DNA of 64,000 nt from Primula veris (GCA_963682055.1 OY821747.1:18216258-18280257), one strand, 5' to 3'; shown: positions 19,422-31,342, numbered from the stretch's first letter. Notes: generated by a model from the sequence alone, not told the origin. Numbers and translations are program-made.

Positions 19422-20803
19422 TGTTAGATCTTACTATATCGAAAAGCAATAAAGTAAAAAATAAGGACTGAAATGAAAATAAACAATTTTATTTCATTTT
19501 AAAAGGAATATTATTCGATTACAAAATTCCTGACTCGTACAGAATTTAAATTGCAATAAATAAATTTCAGACAGATTTAATATAAATTATTAAACTGCTG
19601 GACTGAATTGTAATTGTACGAAACTATCTAACAGAATAGTATCAACACTAAACTGCTGGACTGTTTGTCAATTAAAAAAAAATTGTCAGACAGAATAGTA
19701 TGATTACTAAACTTATGGACTGTTTCTGTAAATAAAAGAAATTATAGAACTGAATTATAAATTACAGAATATAAATTACATAATAGAAAAGACTGGAAAG
19801 TAAATACAGAAAAGTAACCAGTACTGGAAAGTAAATTACAGAAAGTAAACAGTACTGAAATGAAATGAACAGAATGTAAAAAGACTGAAATAAATTAAAT
19901 AGAATGTAAAAAACAGAAATTAAAAGAAGAGGCAACTGCTGGCCAGTTTCTCTTAAACAATATTTCACGAACCATCTTAAAGGTTTCTGGTTCTCGGGAG
20001 TTTGTTCTCAAGGTACAATTTCTGTCTCAGAGTGGTTCGCGTGAAAACGGCACCGAACCACATGTCGAGCTGTTGGTGGTGTGATTCTCTTTATGATGTT
20101 GTATGTGTGATAGATGTTGTGTTTGAAAGGTACAACTTCTGTCTCAGAGTGGTTCGTGTGGAAACGGCACCGAACCACATGTCGAGCTGTTGGTGGTGTG
20201 ATTCTCTTTATGATGTTGTATGTGTGATAGATGTTGTGTTTGAAATGAGAGGGGATGCCTGCCTTTTATAGGCTTTTCAAAAACCGCAGCCATAATGGTC
20301 CAATTAATTCTGGGAGTTACACCCCCATAATCCGCTTATTCAATTTCTGAAACTGTAGCACTCAATATGTTCCCAAGACATTCCCCAAAGTCGCGCCCGC
20401 GCCCCGAGGCCCAAGCGAACGTGCATGTGTGGTACACACTAATAATCTTAACTGTATATGGACATGATAGTTTAACAACTACATTGGTTGGACTTGTATA
20501 TATATTGTAAAATTAACTCTTAATTCTCCAATATGGGTAACCCTCATTGGTTTTTCATTTATTCATTCCATTTTCCAGCATTGAATTTTTCTCCTCTTTC
20601 GAGAATCCAACTTTAAAGCCGATTAGTATTCACACTCATTCTCCGAATAGGTCATGCGATATACCGTTACGAAACCCGTCACACGAGCTACTTAAACGCG
20701 TTGAGTACGGCATTGACAACTCAGTGTTGTCACATGTAATATCGACTCGAAGTTGGTCATGTGACCATTCGGAAATACCCATGTAAAACATGTTTTTCCA
20801 ACA
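19422..20803 (-). repeat. Solo LTR, copia-type
   Basis: Plus-strand ends TGTTAGATC...TTTTTCCAACA, i.e. TG...CA, 1,382 bp. It is preceded by GGATA and followed by GGATG, a near 5-bp target-site duplication. The minus strand carries CCTATAAAAGGC (20261-20272) and a leader, so the LTR reads right to left. The region 19930-20130 is similar to the E3 LTR (AAGGTACAA.., GAAAACGGCAC.GA.CCAC, GCTGTTGGTGGTG), so it is a distant relative of E3. No internal region is present, consistent with LTR-LTR recombination. Confidence 0.65.
20011..20244. repeat. 117-bp tandem duplication inside the solo LTR
   Basis: AGGTACAATTTCTGTCTCAG begins at 20011 and again (with C for one T) at 20128. The two copies run to TGTTGTGTTTGAAA and differ at only a few bases. 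It spans the transcribed leader next to the TATA box. Confidence 0.88.
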
Positions 20804-21517
20804 GGATGTACATGAATAGCATGCATATGTTTATGTACATATCCATGAACATGTTAAAAGACTATTATTAAAGGACATAAAGCATAGTTACGAGGCCTAA
20901 TTTCATTGCGTTAAGTGGGGAATCGGAATACACACTTACTCGAAAAAATGTAAAATACACATAACAGTGCATGGTAACAAAACTTCAGAAAAAACATTCA
21001 GCATAATGGGATTTGAGGGGAGCACCTTCTAAACGGATCAGAACAGTTATCTATTTTATGGAATGTCATACTCTTGCTTTTGCTAAATTATCCTCTTATA
21101 GAAAGAAATGATTCAGATTATACGCATGACCCACTTTGATGGAGATATACCACAACAGAAACAAAATGTTAAGTGCATGCTTATAGATCAGTGAACAAAT
21201 TTAATGGAAACTAAAGGTGAAAATGTGAAGCATAATGATTATTCTTATTTTACAGAGAGTGATTTAGACTAAACACATGTATACCCCCTGTTAGAGATAT
21301 ACCACGGTGGTGAAAAAAAGGCAAATAAATATGTATGGAACAGGAAAAATAATAATGAAGTGTACTGGATAAAACGTAATTATAAGACAGATTTCATAGC
21401 ATTAAACGTTTAATACAAGATAAAGTGACAAAAAGTATTCAGAACAAACATATAGTGGAAGCTAAGCCAAATTGATACAACTAAAGGTTTAGAATATAAT
21501 GCGTTGATCTAGAAATA
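20804..21517. other. AT-rich host DNA, no gene seen
   Basis: Probably the 3' flank of the minus-strand DUF641 gene relic that follows. No RNA gene or repeat is evident. Confidence 0.5.
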
Positions 21518-22303
21518 TCATGATGCCTTGGGTACAAGGCAAACATGAGCCTTGATGACGGATCCGTCCCCAAGCTTGAACCCAGGAGTCAGTGGAAATC
21601 CCACGAGTTGGTGACCAACAGCACTACTCGGCCCAACATTTTCCATGAATTGGGGGTGAAACTCAGCACCTCTAGGTGCCTCAAAACGAGTCGGTGGGGG
21701 ATCCAAAGAGAATGCCAGCAAATGTAGCAACCAAACAGCCTTTGCAAGTGCCAAAAACTGGCCATAGAACTGAGTCCTTGGGTGGGTCCCACCAACCACA
21801 TGGCGTCATTGCTCCAAATCCCCTCCAAATAGCGACTCTTCCATTTTGGTGTGAAGGATTTCCAAATACTTTTTCGAGCAGAAGATGCCAAAGGGGCAGT
21901 TTGGTAAAATTCCAAGGAGCTCGGTAGGGTCCATCCCTTGCATGTCACGATACTGTGCAAAGCAGTTACTCCTAAACTGGTGCGGGTCGAGGAGAGATGA
22001 CAGGCTTCCGTCCATGTAGAAGGTCTCGTGGTCGAAGCCTTGAAAGATTTTGTGGCTTACGTATGATTCCACCGCGTATCTGGCATGGTGTGGCCCTAAT
22101 GCTGGAATGCCGGTGGGGTCAGCTGTGGTGGCGGAGATAGTGGCGGTTTGTATGGATTTTGCAGCGGCGGCCAAGTCCCAATTGGCGGAATGCATGAGAG
22201 AGAGCATAACTGAGGTGAAGGATTTTGAGGCTTTGATGACGCTGCTCATAGTGGATTCAAATAGCTCTGGCACCGGTGAACCCAAAAATGAATAGAACGA
22301 CAA
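21518..22303 (-). pseudogene. DUF641 (GIL1/IRKI-like) gene, C-terminal part with internal stop
   Basis: The minus strand encodes a strongly conserved plant DUF641 C-terminal half: LGSPVPELFESTM, MLSLMHSANWDLAAAAKSI, YVSHKIFQGFDHETFYMDG, AMDP-like GMDPTELLGILP, KMEESLFG, HPRTQFYGQF, AKAVWLLHLLAFSLDPPP and GAEFHPQFMENV. One in-frame TGA (21806-21808) sits where family members have Arg, after which the frame continues 97 codons to the true end near 21518. The N-terminal half is absent; a stop lies 12 nt upstream of the first residue, and the pyrimidine-rich stretch before GGTTCACCGG looks like an intron end lacking AG. The family acts in growth and tropic signalling. Probably a dead or partial gene. 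Confidence 0.8.
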
Positions 22304-23973
22304 AATGATAAGAGTTTAACTTTTATTCATGTTTATCTTCACAACAATCCTTAGATTGCAATTGAAATTTAGTTTCACTGAGTATTGCAGGATGCATAAT
22401 TTAGTTCTTCTGTTCTTTGCTTGTTAACCGTGTTTCAAGAAGAAGACACAGAAACTCCTAGAACATCAAATTTCAGTGAATGTTTAAGAACTCAAAAAGC
22501 TAATGATACTTAGGCCAAAACAAAAGAAACAAGTCAAAGACTAGTCTATAATAAAGATATTGTTTGTGGTTGATGGTTGAGTTGTTTTCATAAACAAATC
22601 GGCAGTCGTTATTTGGTTAGAAGTGTTCCAGAATCTAGTCCGGTTTACATAAATTCTTCCGATTTTGAACTATAAATGTAATTTGGTTAAAATTAAAATC
22701 TGTACTAATTGTTGCAACATACACACACATTTATTATCCAGACTAAGAGTTTTAGTACCAATCTCTCAGGTTTGGAGAGTTATTTCGATTACTTCGGTAC
22801 TTGCTTCCATGAAAGTACCATGCCTTTGATATTATTTCACTAATCATATACAGCATTAAGATGTTGCAAATACCTGTAAGCACCATGTCTCAAATATGTA
22901 AGTGCTAGATGAATACTTGTGTTGTGTAGGTTTTCGAGATCTGTTTAATAACTCTCTCCACTTCAAGTTGTTCACTTTGGTTGTGGATGCTTCGTGTTAT
23001 TGAAATCATACAGCTTGGTGTAACCTACTAAAAAGTAACTACTCTAAGTAATGATCCCACTGGCATAGAAATCTAATTCCTTATCGTTTTGTAAAAAACT
23101 TGTGTTCAAATTCTCAATGCAAGTTTTTTTAGATGCTTTATCTCCTCTAGTGCTTGGGATGTCTAACGCTTTAGTTCTTCTTAAATCTTGATAGCTTAAA
23201 ATATTTCCTTCTATATACAGATCATTTTCAAAGTATTCGCCCCTTTGCCGCCGACTCGGGAATAAATTCTTGGGTTGTATCGGCTTTCTTAGGTTGTATT
23301 CATCGTTTTGGAATAGTGAGGGACGTACTTCATTTTAATTATTCCTTAAACTTGTAGCATCTATAGCTACTCCTGAGACTGAGAAATTATCTGAGTTTAT
23401 CCATTTAAAACTTTCTAAATTTTTGCTGAGAAAATTTAAAAGAAGTGAGCTTAAAAGCTGGGTCGAAACGAGCTCAGGTGTATTTATTTTAATCAATGTT
23501 GAATTATACTATGTTTTAAGCACGAAAAGATGGAGGTATGGCTTGGATTTAGCAAAATAAAAAATTCAAAAATAACAGCCATTTCCGAAAGGGATGCTTA
23601 GCAAATCAAAGTTGAAGCTTCAAAAAGGCTTTAAGAGCTTCAACTGCAGAAATGTAAAACCTGGTTTTGTTTCAAAACAAAAAACACACATTGTGAGAAA
23701 CAAACCAAAGGATGGATAAGTCTTTTCCTTCTTATCTCAAATTTACACCTTCATTCATACCACCTTTGAGTAATTGTAACCAATTACGTGTATAATGCTT
23801 CCAAATATCAAGTAAATTGCACCACCCAATCAAGCACTTAGTATCTTATGGATAGATTTTTATATAGAGAAACTTGAGTCTACACATTTTCTTTTTCTGC
23901 AAAACATACGTACTAGGCCTCAAAGTTGGAACTCTCTTTATCATCAGATTACAAAAAGAGTAGAGAAACATAC
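22304..23973. other. Non-coding DNA, intron or decayed gene space
   Basis: No supported exon, RNA gene or repeat. It could be intron sequence between the coiled-coil exon below (23974-24127) and the DUF641 part, but no continuous reading is visible. Confidence 0.45.
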
Positions 23974-24127
23974 CATGAGTAGCGGTAGAGCAGTAGATTG
24001 TTGTTTTCTTCTTGGAATGGCGATCCAATCGGCCTTTCCTTCCCTCTCGAACAGCCTGCTTCGCCCTCAAATTATCAATCTCGGCTTGCTTAGCCTTCAA
24101 TTCCCTCTTCAGCTCCTCCACAGCCGC
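23974..24127 (-). pseudogene. Coiled-coil exon, unidentified
   Basis: The minus strand encodes AAVEELKRELKAKQAEIDN followed by a basic KGRLDRHSKKK segment and ends at a good donor (CATG|GTATGT). A possible acceptor precedes it (CTGTGAG). DUF641 proteins carry an N-terminal coiled coil of this sort, so it may be the first part of the gene at 21518-22303, but the link is unproven. The upper boundary is uncertain. Confidence 0.4.
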
Positions 24128-24702
24128 CTCACAGTGGATTCCACAAACTGAGCAAGCTATTTAAAAATTTTTAGAGTATATATAGTGGATTCGAACAGAC
24201 ATTCAGAACTTTGACCGGGTTTTAAAGTATATACAGTGGATTCCATAAACTGAGCAAGCTATTTAAAAATTTCTTGGAGACAGATAGGAAATGCTAAAAG
24301 ATCTTTCCAGGTAAACAAGTGTTTTTCACAAGTACTGTTTTAGGTTATAATTTAGAAAATTCAAAGTATAGGTTTCCCGTTACCTGGTTAAGTTTTCAGT
24401 TCTAACTTATGCAGTCTCAGCAAATAAAACTCTAAATTAACTTCCCAGAGTGAAAATTATAACAAGCAAAAAAAAGCTTGTCAGGCGTTACCGCCTTTCT
24501 TGGCAGTCTTGGTGTAATGTTTTGAATGAATTGTATGATAGATTTTCATGGGTTTTCAAAGTAGCGATGAAAACTCAAAAAAAAAAAAGTCATGCAAGGT
24601 TGTTTTGTTAAAAAAACATTCTTATAGAGAACGTGCATTAGAAAACACCGAAAAGATCTCCTGCTTCAAAATGCAAAATACTTCATTCTTTTAGAAGCTC
24701 AC

Positions 24703-25167
24703 CTTGTATTTACATCAGGTGAACTGGAACACTCGGCCAAAAGAGAGACACTACTTTTCCCATCCATCGCATCTAGATCGATGAGTGTAGCAACCAACAA
24801 CTCAAGCTGTTTCAAAAAAAAATTTATCAGATAAAAGAAGAAGATTAAGCGGACAAACAAGTTTTAGGAGGGAAAAAATGACAAAATTTCCAACCTCCTC
24901 AGGGTCAGCATAGTCAATCCCATCATCTTCAAAGACGGCAGACGCCATACTCAAGTATGCTTCCTGATATATCACATATATTATATTTCTACACTGAGTT
25001 TAACTAACGAAATGGTCACATATTCGTGTAAAAAAGAGATAAAAGGGACCTGAATCGCTGTAATACGATCTGTGGACACTTCACCAGGAAAGAACCCAAG
25101 TGTTTTGCCATTTTTTTCAATGGTTATATTCTCACCCATACTATTTCCTGATTGAGGGCCTTCTTTT
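24703..25167 (-). pseudogene. Three exons of an AAF/OSA15-like (senescence-associated) gene
   Basis: Minus-strand exons 25050-25167, 24895-24963 and 24703-24806 join in frame. They read NGKTLGFFPGEVSTDRITAI, then EAYLSMASAVFEDDGIDYAD, then LELLVATLIDLDAMDGKSSV and AECSSSPDVNT. All have GT-AG borders (donors GTCCCT, GTTGGA, GTGAGC). From memory this resembles the plant chloroplast senescence-associated protein AAF/OSA15. The next expected exon is not found downstream and no earlier exons were recognised upstream, so this looks like a gene fragment. Identity is tentative; exon structure is clear. Confidence 0.5.
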
Positions 25168-26658
25168 CTGCAGATATTACATGGAAAATTAGGTTGCTAA
25201 AAGATTAAATTAGTTTGTTTAATCATGGTGAATAGAGCTACTACTAGTAAGAAGTTACAAATTGTACATCTTGGTCACCATGATGTCATGGATGTCTTTG
25301 ACAAACTATGAAACCATAATACCAACATATAAACTCAACTAGGTTTAGAAAAGAAAAACACAGATGCATGAAGGATAGAAAACTATGTACTAAAAACCAC
25401 GCTCAATGATTTGAAACACTGTTTGCATCATAGAAGTTACAAAATTATTTGACTCTGCGCTATAGAACAGAAGAAAACTTGCATTTCAGAAGCCAAAAGA
25501 AAAACACTCGCACTTTAAAGCTCAAAAATCGCGCTTTAAAGCTTAACAACAATTAAGCCTTAGAAACAAATACAAAAGTTAGTAGTCTCAACTGGTATTA
25601 AAAGTTTTGCTGTGAGGCCTAAGTGTGTAAACATAGCCCACTAGCTCTGACCATGGGCTGTGAGACGGATTCGAATTTGACATTTCAAATATGAAAACAG
25701 AACAGGATATCCATGTGTAGCATGATCACTATGACTAAGCTCACAACATCTGTGGTTCCTTTTAACAACCGATTCTACTCACTCATATACAAGACTTAGT
25801 CTACGACCTACCCTACCGCACCCTAGCTAATCTCTCCACTTTATGGAGAGGGCTTCTCCTGGCTTATGGGTTTTGAACTTTGGACCTTGTGAACTGCCAG
25901 TTTATGAACACGTTTCGGGGAACTCTACTGATCCCAATTCGTTCAAAACAGAAATCAGTCTTATTTTCGAATTGGATATTTTCTTAATGCTCGATTTGGA
26001 TTTATTTATTAAACACTTTTAAATGAAATCAAGATTTTGGAAACTATAAGAACTCATTATGTGGCCAAAAAGTTCTTAAATCCAAAAAAATAATTGAATA
26101 ACAATAAATGGTCTTATGAAATATAAATAAAGAATTTTACAATGAATAACTAAACATAATTTCCCAATGCCAGTGCAAACCAGCTTTAACTTTTGCTGGT
26201 GGGACATAACGAAGTATTTTATGATGTCCTCTTTTTAAACACTCGCAAGAAACAGAAAGTTACAAGGGCATGCAAAATATAAAGTATTTTATTATTTGAA
26301 AATTTAGAATGTTTTTCCTATGCAAAGCTTAAGCTTCCATGCTCGCATTTTATTGAATATCTTGCAAAGACACTTTAGTCACCAATTCAATTTTTGTAGC
26401 ATTAACAAAGAATAACCGGAAATGACTGAATCTTAATGCTGTCAAGCCCACAAGGCTTCAATTTCTAAAATACAAACCAGTTCAAATAAGCGAAATTTTA
26501 TTTAAAGCGTTTTTGCAATAGTTTTTGTAATAGATATGCTAAAAGCATAAAAAAAAACATAAACTTTTAGTAACCGAAAAAGCAAAAAAAAAAAACAAAC
26601 GAGTATTTTAAGTTTTTTTTCAAGCTTTGTATCAAACTTATTTTTCCCGCAAAGTACG
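25168..26658. other. Host DNA without recognisable genes
   Basis: AT-rich, no supported gene. The minus-strand frame near 26502-26708 is accidental: it overlaps the start of the small TG...CA element. 26500-26600 shares motifs (AATAGATATGCTAAAAGC) with 62110-62160, a dispersed repeat. Confidence 0.5.
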
Positions 26659-26888
26659 TGTAACGACCCGGTACTCCGACCAGACCGCCACCATCTGCTT
26701 ACTACCAATGTCCGCTTTGGCCCGATTTCGTCCTCACTTCTCGGGCCGCACGGCTTTAAAAGGTCTTGGTGATAGTAAGTAGGGTTTCATTAACTTATAT
26801 ACCATATAAGTACTCATATATCTAACCGATGTGGAACAATACTTTCTCTTTATACCGGCACTTTCCTACGAAAATCCGGGTTTTTACA
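26659..26888. mobile_element. 230-bp element with TG...CA ends and inverted termini
   Basis: Ends TGTAACGACCCGG and CCGGGTTTTTACA are imperfect inverted repeats (11 of 13). TGTAACGACCC is a common start of plant LTRs, so this may be a short solo LTR or TRIM. It contains CCGATGTGGAACAATAC. A target-site duplication is not obvious. Confidence 0.5.
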
Positions 26889-27540
26889 GCGCGCTTTTTA
26901 AAACAATGGTTATAGGCATAAATTGGTCATCTATTGCCTAATTCTATATGATTCTACTTAATCACCATTTAACCCGCTTAATTCCGCCTAATCGTCTAAG
27001 CTTATGGCCTCGACTTCTGCCTACTTTCTAGGCTCCGTCTAAGTACACCTGTAAGAACTATTTATGCTCATTTATATACCCTATCTACATGTAGTTAATT
27101 ACATTAATCATTTTTATTTTTTCAAAATTTAGTTTTTCAAAGTGTATGAGATAATAGTTTAGAACACCAAGAATAATAATAGGGTTTAATTGTATGAGAA
27201 ACCAAAATTTTATTATCGTCAAAAACTCTGATATGCTCAGTGATGGCGATATCATGGAATCATGAAATTGGTAGGAACTGAGTTTCCATGTGATTGTTTT
27301 GCAATATCTGAAGGACATTTAAATCAAATAATTTTCTTTCAATTTAGTACATATATTAAAAGAATAAGTTTTCGAAGTAAAAACTGATCTCTCCATTTAT
27401 CTACTATAAATAGCAATTAATTTATACATTTTTAAGTTAATACATCTTATACACGGTCGTTGAATTACATACATGAGTTATCGGCCAAAAAAGTTGTAAA
27501 TTTTGTTGGTGGATGAATCAACTTGAGTCACTTGACTTGT
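26889..27540. other. AT-rich host DNA
   Basis: No gene recognised. 26920-27050 contains CCTAAT/GCTTAAT-rich degenerate sequence of unknown origin. Confidence 0.45.
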
Positions 27541-27870
27541 GGCTTAAAATTTTTGGTTCTTGCATCACAATAATTGGTATGCGCCTTTTAACGTGTACGT
27601 ACCAATTGGTATGAAATTTTTGATGTGAATATGCAGTTCAAAAATATGAGAATACACTTTCGACATAAGAATTTCGGATTTTCAGACATATAGCAATTGG
27701 TTTGCACAATGTTCAAGTGTGCATACCAATATGTATACTAACTAATTTGTAATACATACCCCCAATGTATACACTTTCTGAAAAGTGCATACGACATACC
27801 AATTGGTATGCACTTTTGATGACATTATGTTATTGTAAAATTTTTTGCTATTTGGTATGTAAATTGTTAA
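27541..27870. repeat. Cluster of palindromic CCAATTGG motifs
   Basis: ACCAATTGGTATG or close variants occur at about 27571, 27599, 27701, 27727 and 27797, some as perfect palindromes and in both orientations. It looks like a decayed small inverted-repeat transposon or motif cluster. Confidence 0.4.
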
Positions 27871-27989
27871 AAGTTTTAGGTTCAAATTTTGAGCTAACTC
27901 ATAGGTGTGGTGTGTTTTGAGCTTTGACAAAGCTTTAGAAAGTTCTGCTAAACATACTTTTGTTTTTCATTCTTTTCAACTTTTTTTGG

Positions 27990-28480
27990 TTTAATCGAAG
28001 CAATTTAGGAAGCCCCGGTAAGCCCGTCGGAGATCTGTTGAGCTCGATCGAGATTCGAGCAGCTGTCGGGGATTCAATAAAGCTCGTTAGAGCTTTTTGG
28101 CAGCACATAAGCTTTGTCGGAGCTCAAGTAAGCTCGTTAGAGCTTCGATGAAGCTTATTGGAGTTTTTGATAGCTCGACGAAGCTCCAGGAAGGCAGACC
28201 ATAGAGCTTCAGTTGAGCCCATAAAAGCCTTATAGGAGCTCTGGTAAGCTCATATGAGCTTCGAACATCTTTTTCGAGCTCCTTACATTCAAATGCTGCT
28301 TTGTTGAAGTTTGTCAAAGCCTCATTGGAGCTCCAATAAGAATGTTGGAATTCTCGGCAGCTCACCAAAGCTCTGGGCAGCTCATTGGGGCATTGGATAG
28401 CTTCACGATGTTTGGGACAACCAGATGGAGCTTCCTGAGATCCTTGTTGAAGCTCCGGTAAGCTTGGAAGAGCTCGCGCA
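27990..28480. repeat. Degenerate GAGCT-rich minisatellite
   Basis: AAGCTCGTTAGAGCTT occurs at 28079 and 28131, and AGCTC/GAGCT words recur about every 20-30 bp throughout. On the minus strand this keeps a 178-codon frame open (28087-28623), which I attribute to the repeat rather than to a gene. Confidence 0.6.
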
Positions 28481-28623
28481 CCCTTGTCCCTTCCACACAG
28501 CAGCTTGACAAAATTATTGCTCAACGGAGGAATAATATCACCATTTTTGTTCAATAAGATACCAAAGTAGTTGATTGACTCATTCCATACTCGAAAGAAT
28601 CGCAAGAAATCCTTCGATAACAC

Positions 28624-30001
28624 GGATTCCTCCTCTGCTCCGATGACTGCGGATGTTGGTGAGTAGGTCTCCTAAGGTGGTGGTGGGCGGCAGTGAGAGT
28701 TATATGTGTTCGGGTAAGTTGTTGAGTGTTAATTGTAGTTTTTTAGAAGAAATGGTTGAAATTGTAGTTTTTTAGAAGAAATGGTTGGAATTGTAGTTTT
28801 TCTTTTAATATAGTTTGTCATATTGTATTATTTGGCTATCTCCCCAGAAAGAAATGGGGAAAACAAAAACAAAAAGTTGATCAACAAACTTTTAAAAATT
28901 CTAAAAACGAATCTAACAACTTGTCCTTGTTTTACCTTTTGGTCCTTTGACTTTATTAATTCAAAACTAACCCAAATAATCTATCTTTTATAAAAAAAAA
29001 TATTACTAGCATTTTTCATCTCATATTTTAAGTTTTTTTTTACAAAAATATATAAATTATAGTAACTATTTTACCCTATAATAGCTAAAACTGAATAATT
29101 CAACTGACGGCCGACAAATTATGAAAAAATAAAAATGGTTCCATCCTCTTTCGTTGAGGAAGTGAGTTGGTGCTCATCCCTTCGTTCCTTTCGCTTCATG
29201 GCTGTTATCTGGTTCTTTCGTTAATCATGATATTTATGATCAAATAACCATAAATTATACACATAGCGAGAGCAAAGTACAATACTTAGAACAATTGCTT
29301 GAATGTATACCTTTCATATTGGATTGGAGAACCACATTCAGTGGCGAATCTACGATTTCCAACAAGGGTTGGCAAAAACTTAAATAAATACAAAATTATT
29401 AAGAATTACGAATATATTTTTTTAAAATCATATTTATTTATTTATTTTATGTACCGAAACTACTATGACATCCACAGTTAGCCATCTCTTTTATATATTC
29501 CATTATAAATACATCTAATTTAATTTAAACAACTAAATAATCATTTATCAAAAGGTCACTCATTTAGTTGTTAATTTGATTATTTAATCTTTACTATTTC
29601 CATAACATAATGTATAAAAAAGGGTGATTTTATTAAATTGCAAGGTTGCTTGGTTATGTTTAAATAATTAGATCAATTTCATTCACTTTCAAAGTGTAAG
29701 GACGGAATAGATAGTATATTCTTAAACTATGGGAGCTAACATGTACAAACCTTAAAGTAATACTGTACATTTGATTTTTAAAGTAATCGTCTTTGTTTAC
29801 AGCATAATATAAGAGAGTATAATTTATAACTATATTATTAGTAAATTAGTTATACCTTCATATTAGTATAAAATGTATTATAATTAGTACTATCAATTTT
29901 ATAATATCAAATGCAATTTGGGTAAACAAACAAGATATAACGTGTGTTTAAGTTACTAGTAATACATACCGCTTCTTATACCGCAAACAAACATTGCCAT
30001 A
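28624..30001. other. AT-rich intergenic DNA
   Basis: No gene recognised. A short CAGTGGCGAATCTACGATT (29340) resembles a common plant MITE/SINE phrase but no boundaries are visible. Confidence 0.45.
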
Positions 30002-30294
30002 TACTCCAACCGTTCTTATTTACTTGTCCGGCATTATATTTTGGGATGTTCCAATTTACTTATAGGGTTTCCTAAAATAGTAAAAGTTCGTAACCACTTT
30101 TAGCTTGTTACCCTTATACTTTAAATATTTGTTTATCACATGGGTCCACCATATAATAGTAAAAGTGGTTATGACTAAAAAAAAAAAAAAAAAGTATACT
30201 TGGAAGTTTAACAAAAGTAAAGTGTAATGTTGACTTTTGTTAAATAGTTGGGTTTTCCATAGTGGCAAAATAAAATGAAACGGATGGAGCAGTA
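30002..30294. mobile_element. Stowaway-like MITE
   Basis: Left end TACTCCAACCGTTCTTATTT and right end AAATGAAACGGATGGAGCAGTA are inverted repeats of the CTCCCTCCGT type, flanked by TA. About 290 bp, AT-rich, no coding capacity. These ends define the Tc1/mariner-derived Stowaway MITEs of plants. Confidence 0.7.
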
Positions 30295-30457
30295 TATATA
30301 CATAATAGACATTAGAGCATGCGCATCTGGTAATTTAAAAGATATTTTTACTTAAAATTAGATGATTATTGTATAAAAAATGTTATGTATTAGGATTCCT
30401 ATAAATTTCCTAAATTTCAGGAAACACAAAATTCATCTTCTACATGAGTAATGTATA

Positions 30458-30789
30458 TGATAAAACCATAACTTTGGGGGTCACGTTAGGCTTTTCAACA
30501 ATATAATAATGGTAAATCAATGGTAAATAATGAATATTTCTTGATCTTTATTATTGGTCGGATTATTACACTTGTTCGGATTGTTACACTTGTTCGGATT
30601 GTTACACTTGCTCGGATTTGTACACTTGCTCGGAATTGTACTTCTTTATTACAATTGTGCTCGATTTGATTGCTTAATCTCTTATCTTGGTCGTTCTTCT
30701 TTCTCTTCGATATTCGGCTCTCTCGCTGTTCGGCTTGCTTTTTTTCAGGCTAAGCTCTGACTAGTTTCTCTCTTTTCTGAACTTCTCTC
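30458..30789 (-). repeat. E2 3' LTR, truncated by E3
   Basis: Matches 51894 onward with about four substitutions in 332 bp, then stops within GAACTTCTCTC, where E3 begins. The remaining 277 bp of the LTR are not found on the far side of E3. Confidence 0.9.
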
Positions 30790-31330
30790 TGTTGGGTACG
30801 TTGTAAATAAACACAATAATTTCTACGGAAAAAATGGACAAATAAACAGAAAATGGTTTCCTCAAATATATAAATATCAAATACAAGATTTAACATAAAA
30901 TAATGTAAATGATACCGAAATGGACTAAAGTCCGAGACGAGTTAACTGCAAGCAGTTTTCTTTAAACGATATTTGCCCCGCCACCTCTGCTTCTGGCTAA
31001 ATGGGGCACTTTGTTCCCAAGGTACAACGTCTATCACATGTGACTCGGCGGAAACGGCATCGAGCCACGGTCGGGCCGTTGGTGGTGCGGTACTCTCTCT
31101 ATATGTATGCATGTGTATGTGTGTGAATGTGTGTATGATGACATGTACTTTATTTCTCATGAAAAGCTTATTGAAAAACTTCAAGAAAAAATGGTTGGAA
31201 ACCATCATTTTATGCATTTCTTTTGTAACTCTTTTTTCCAATAAAGAGCCACACTTAATGGGGTAATTAAGTTTTGAAACTCATAATTTTTAATTGCATT
31301 CAAAACCATAAAACAAAGTTTTATCCAACA
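30790..31330 (-). repeat. E3 LTR, left copy (3' LTR in element sense)
   Basis: 541 bp, TGTTGGGTACG to TTATCCAACA. The frames at 30942-31241 and 30973-31266 recur in the other LTR simply because the LTR is repeated; they show no protein family. Related in part to the solo LTR at 19422-20803. Confidence 0.8.
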
Positions 31331-31342
31331 ATCCCCCACATG
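31331..31342 (-). other. E3 polypurine tract, left
   Basis: Minus strand CATGTGGGGGAT followed by TGTTGG, the standard copia polypurine tract and LTR start. It fixes the orientation of E3. An identical copy lies at 37425-37436. Confidence 0.75.

Noticed and set aside
20002..20271. 89-codon frame with an internal exact protein repeat
   Set aside because: Made by the 117-bp duplication (a multiple of three) in the solo LTR; non-coding.
22050..22295. Plus-strand frame opposite the DUF641 relic
   Set aside because: The minus strand matches a conserved family across the same span.
30942..31266. Two ORFs conserved at 37036-37360
   Set aside because: They sit inside the E3 LTR; conservation is only LTR duplication, and they resemble no gag or pol.
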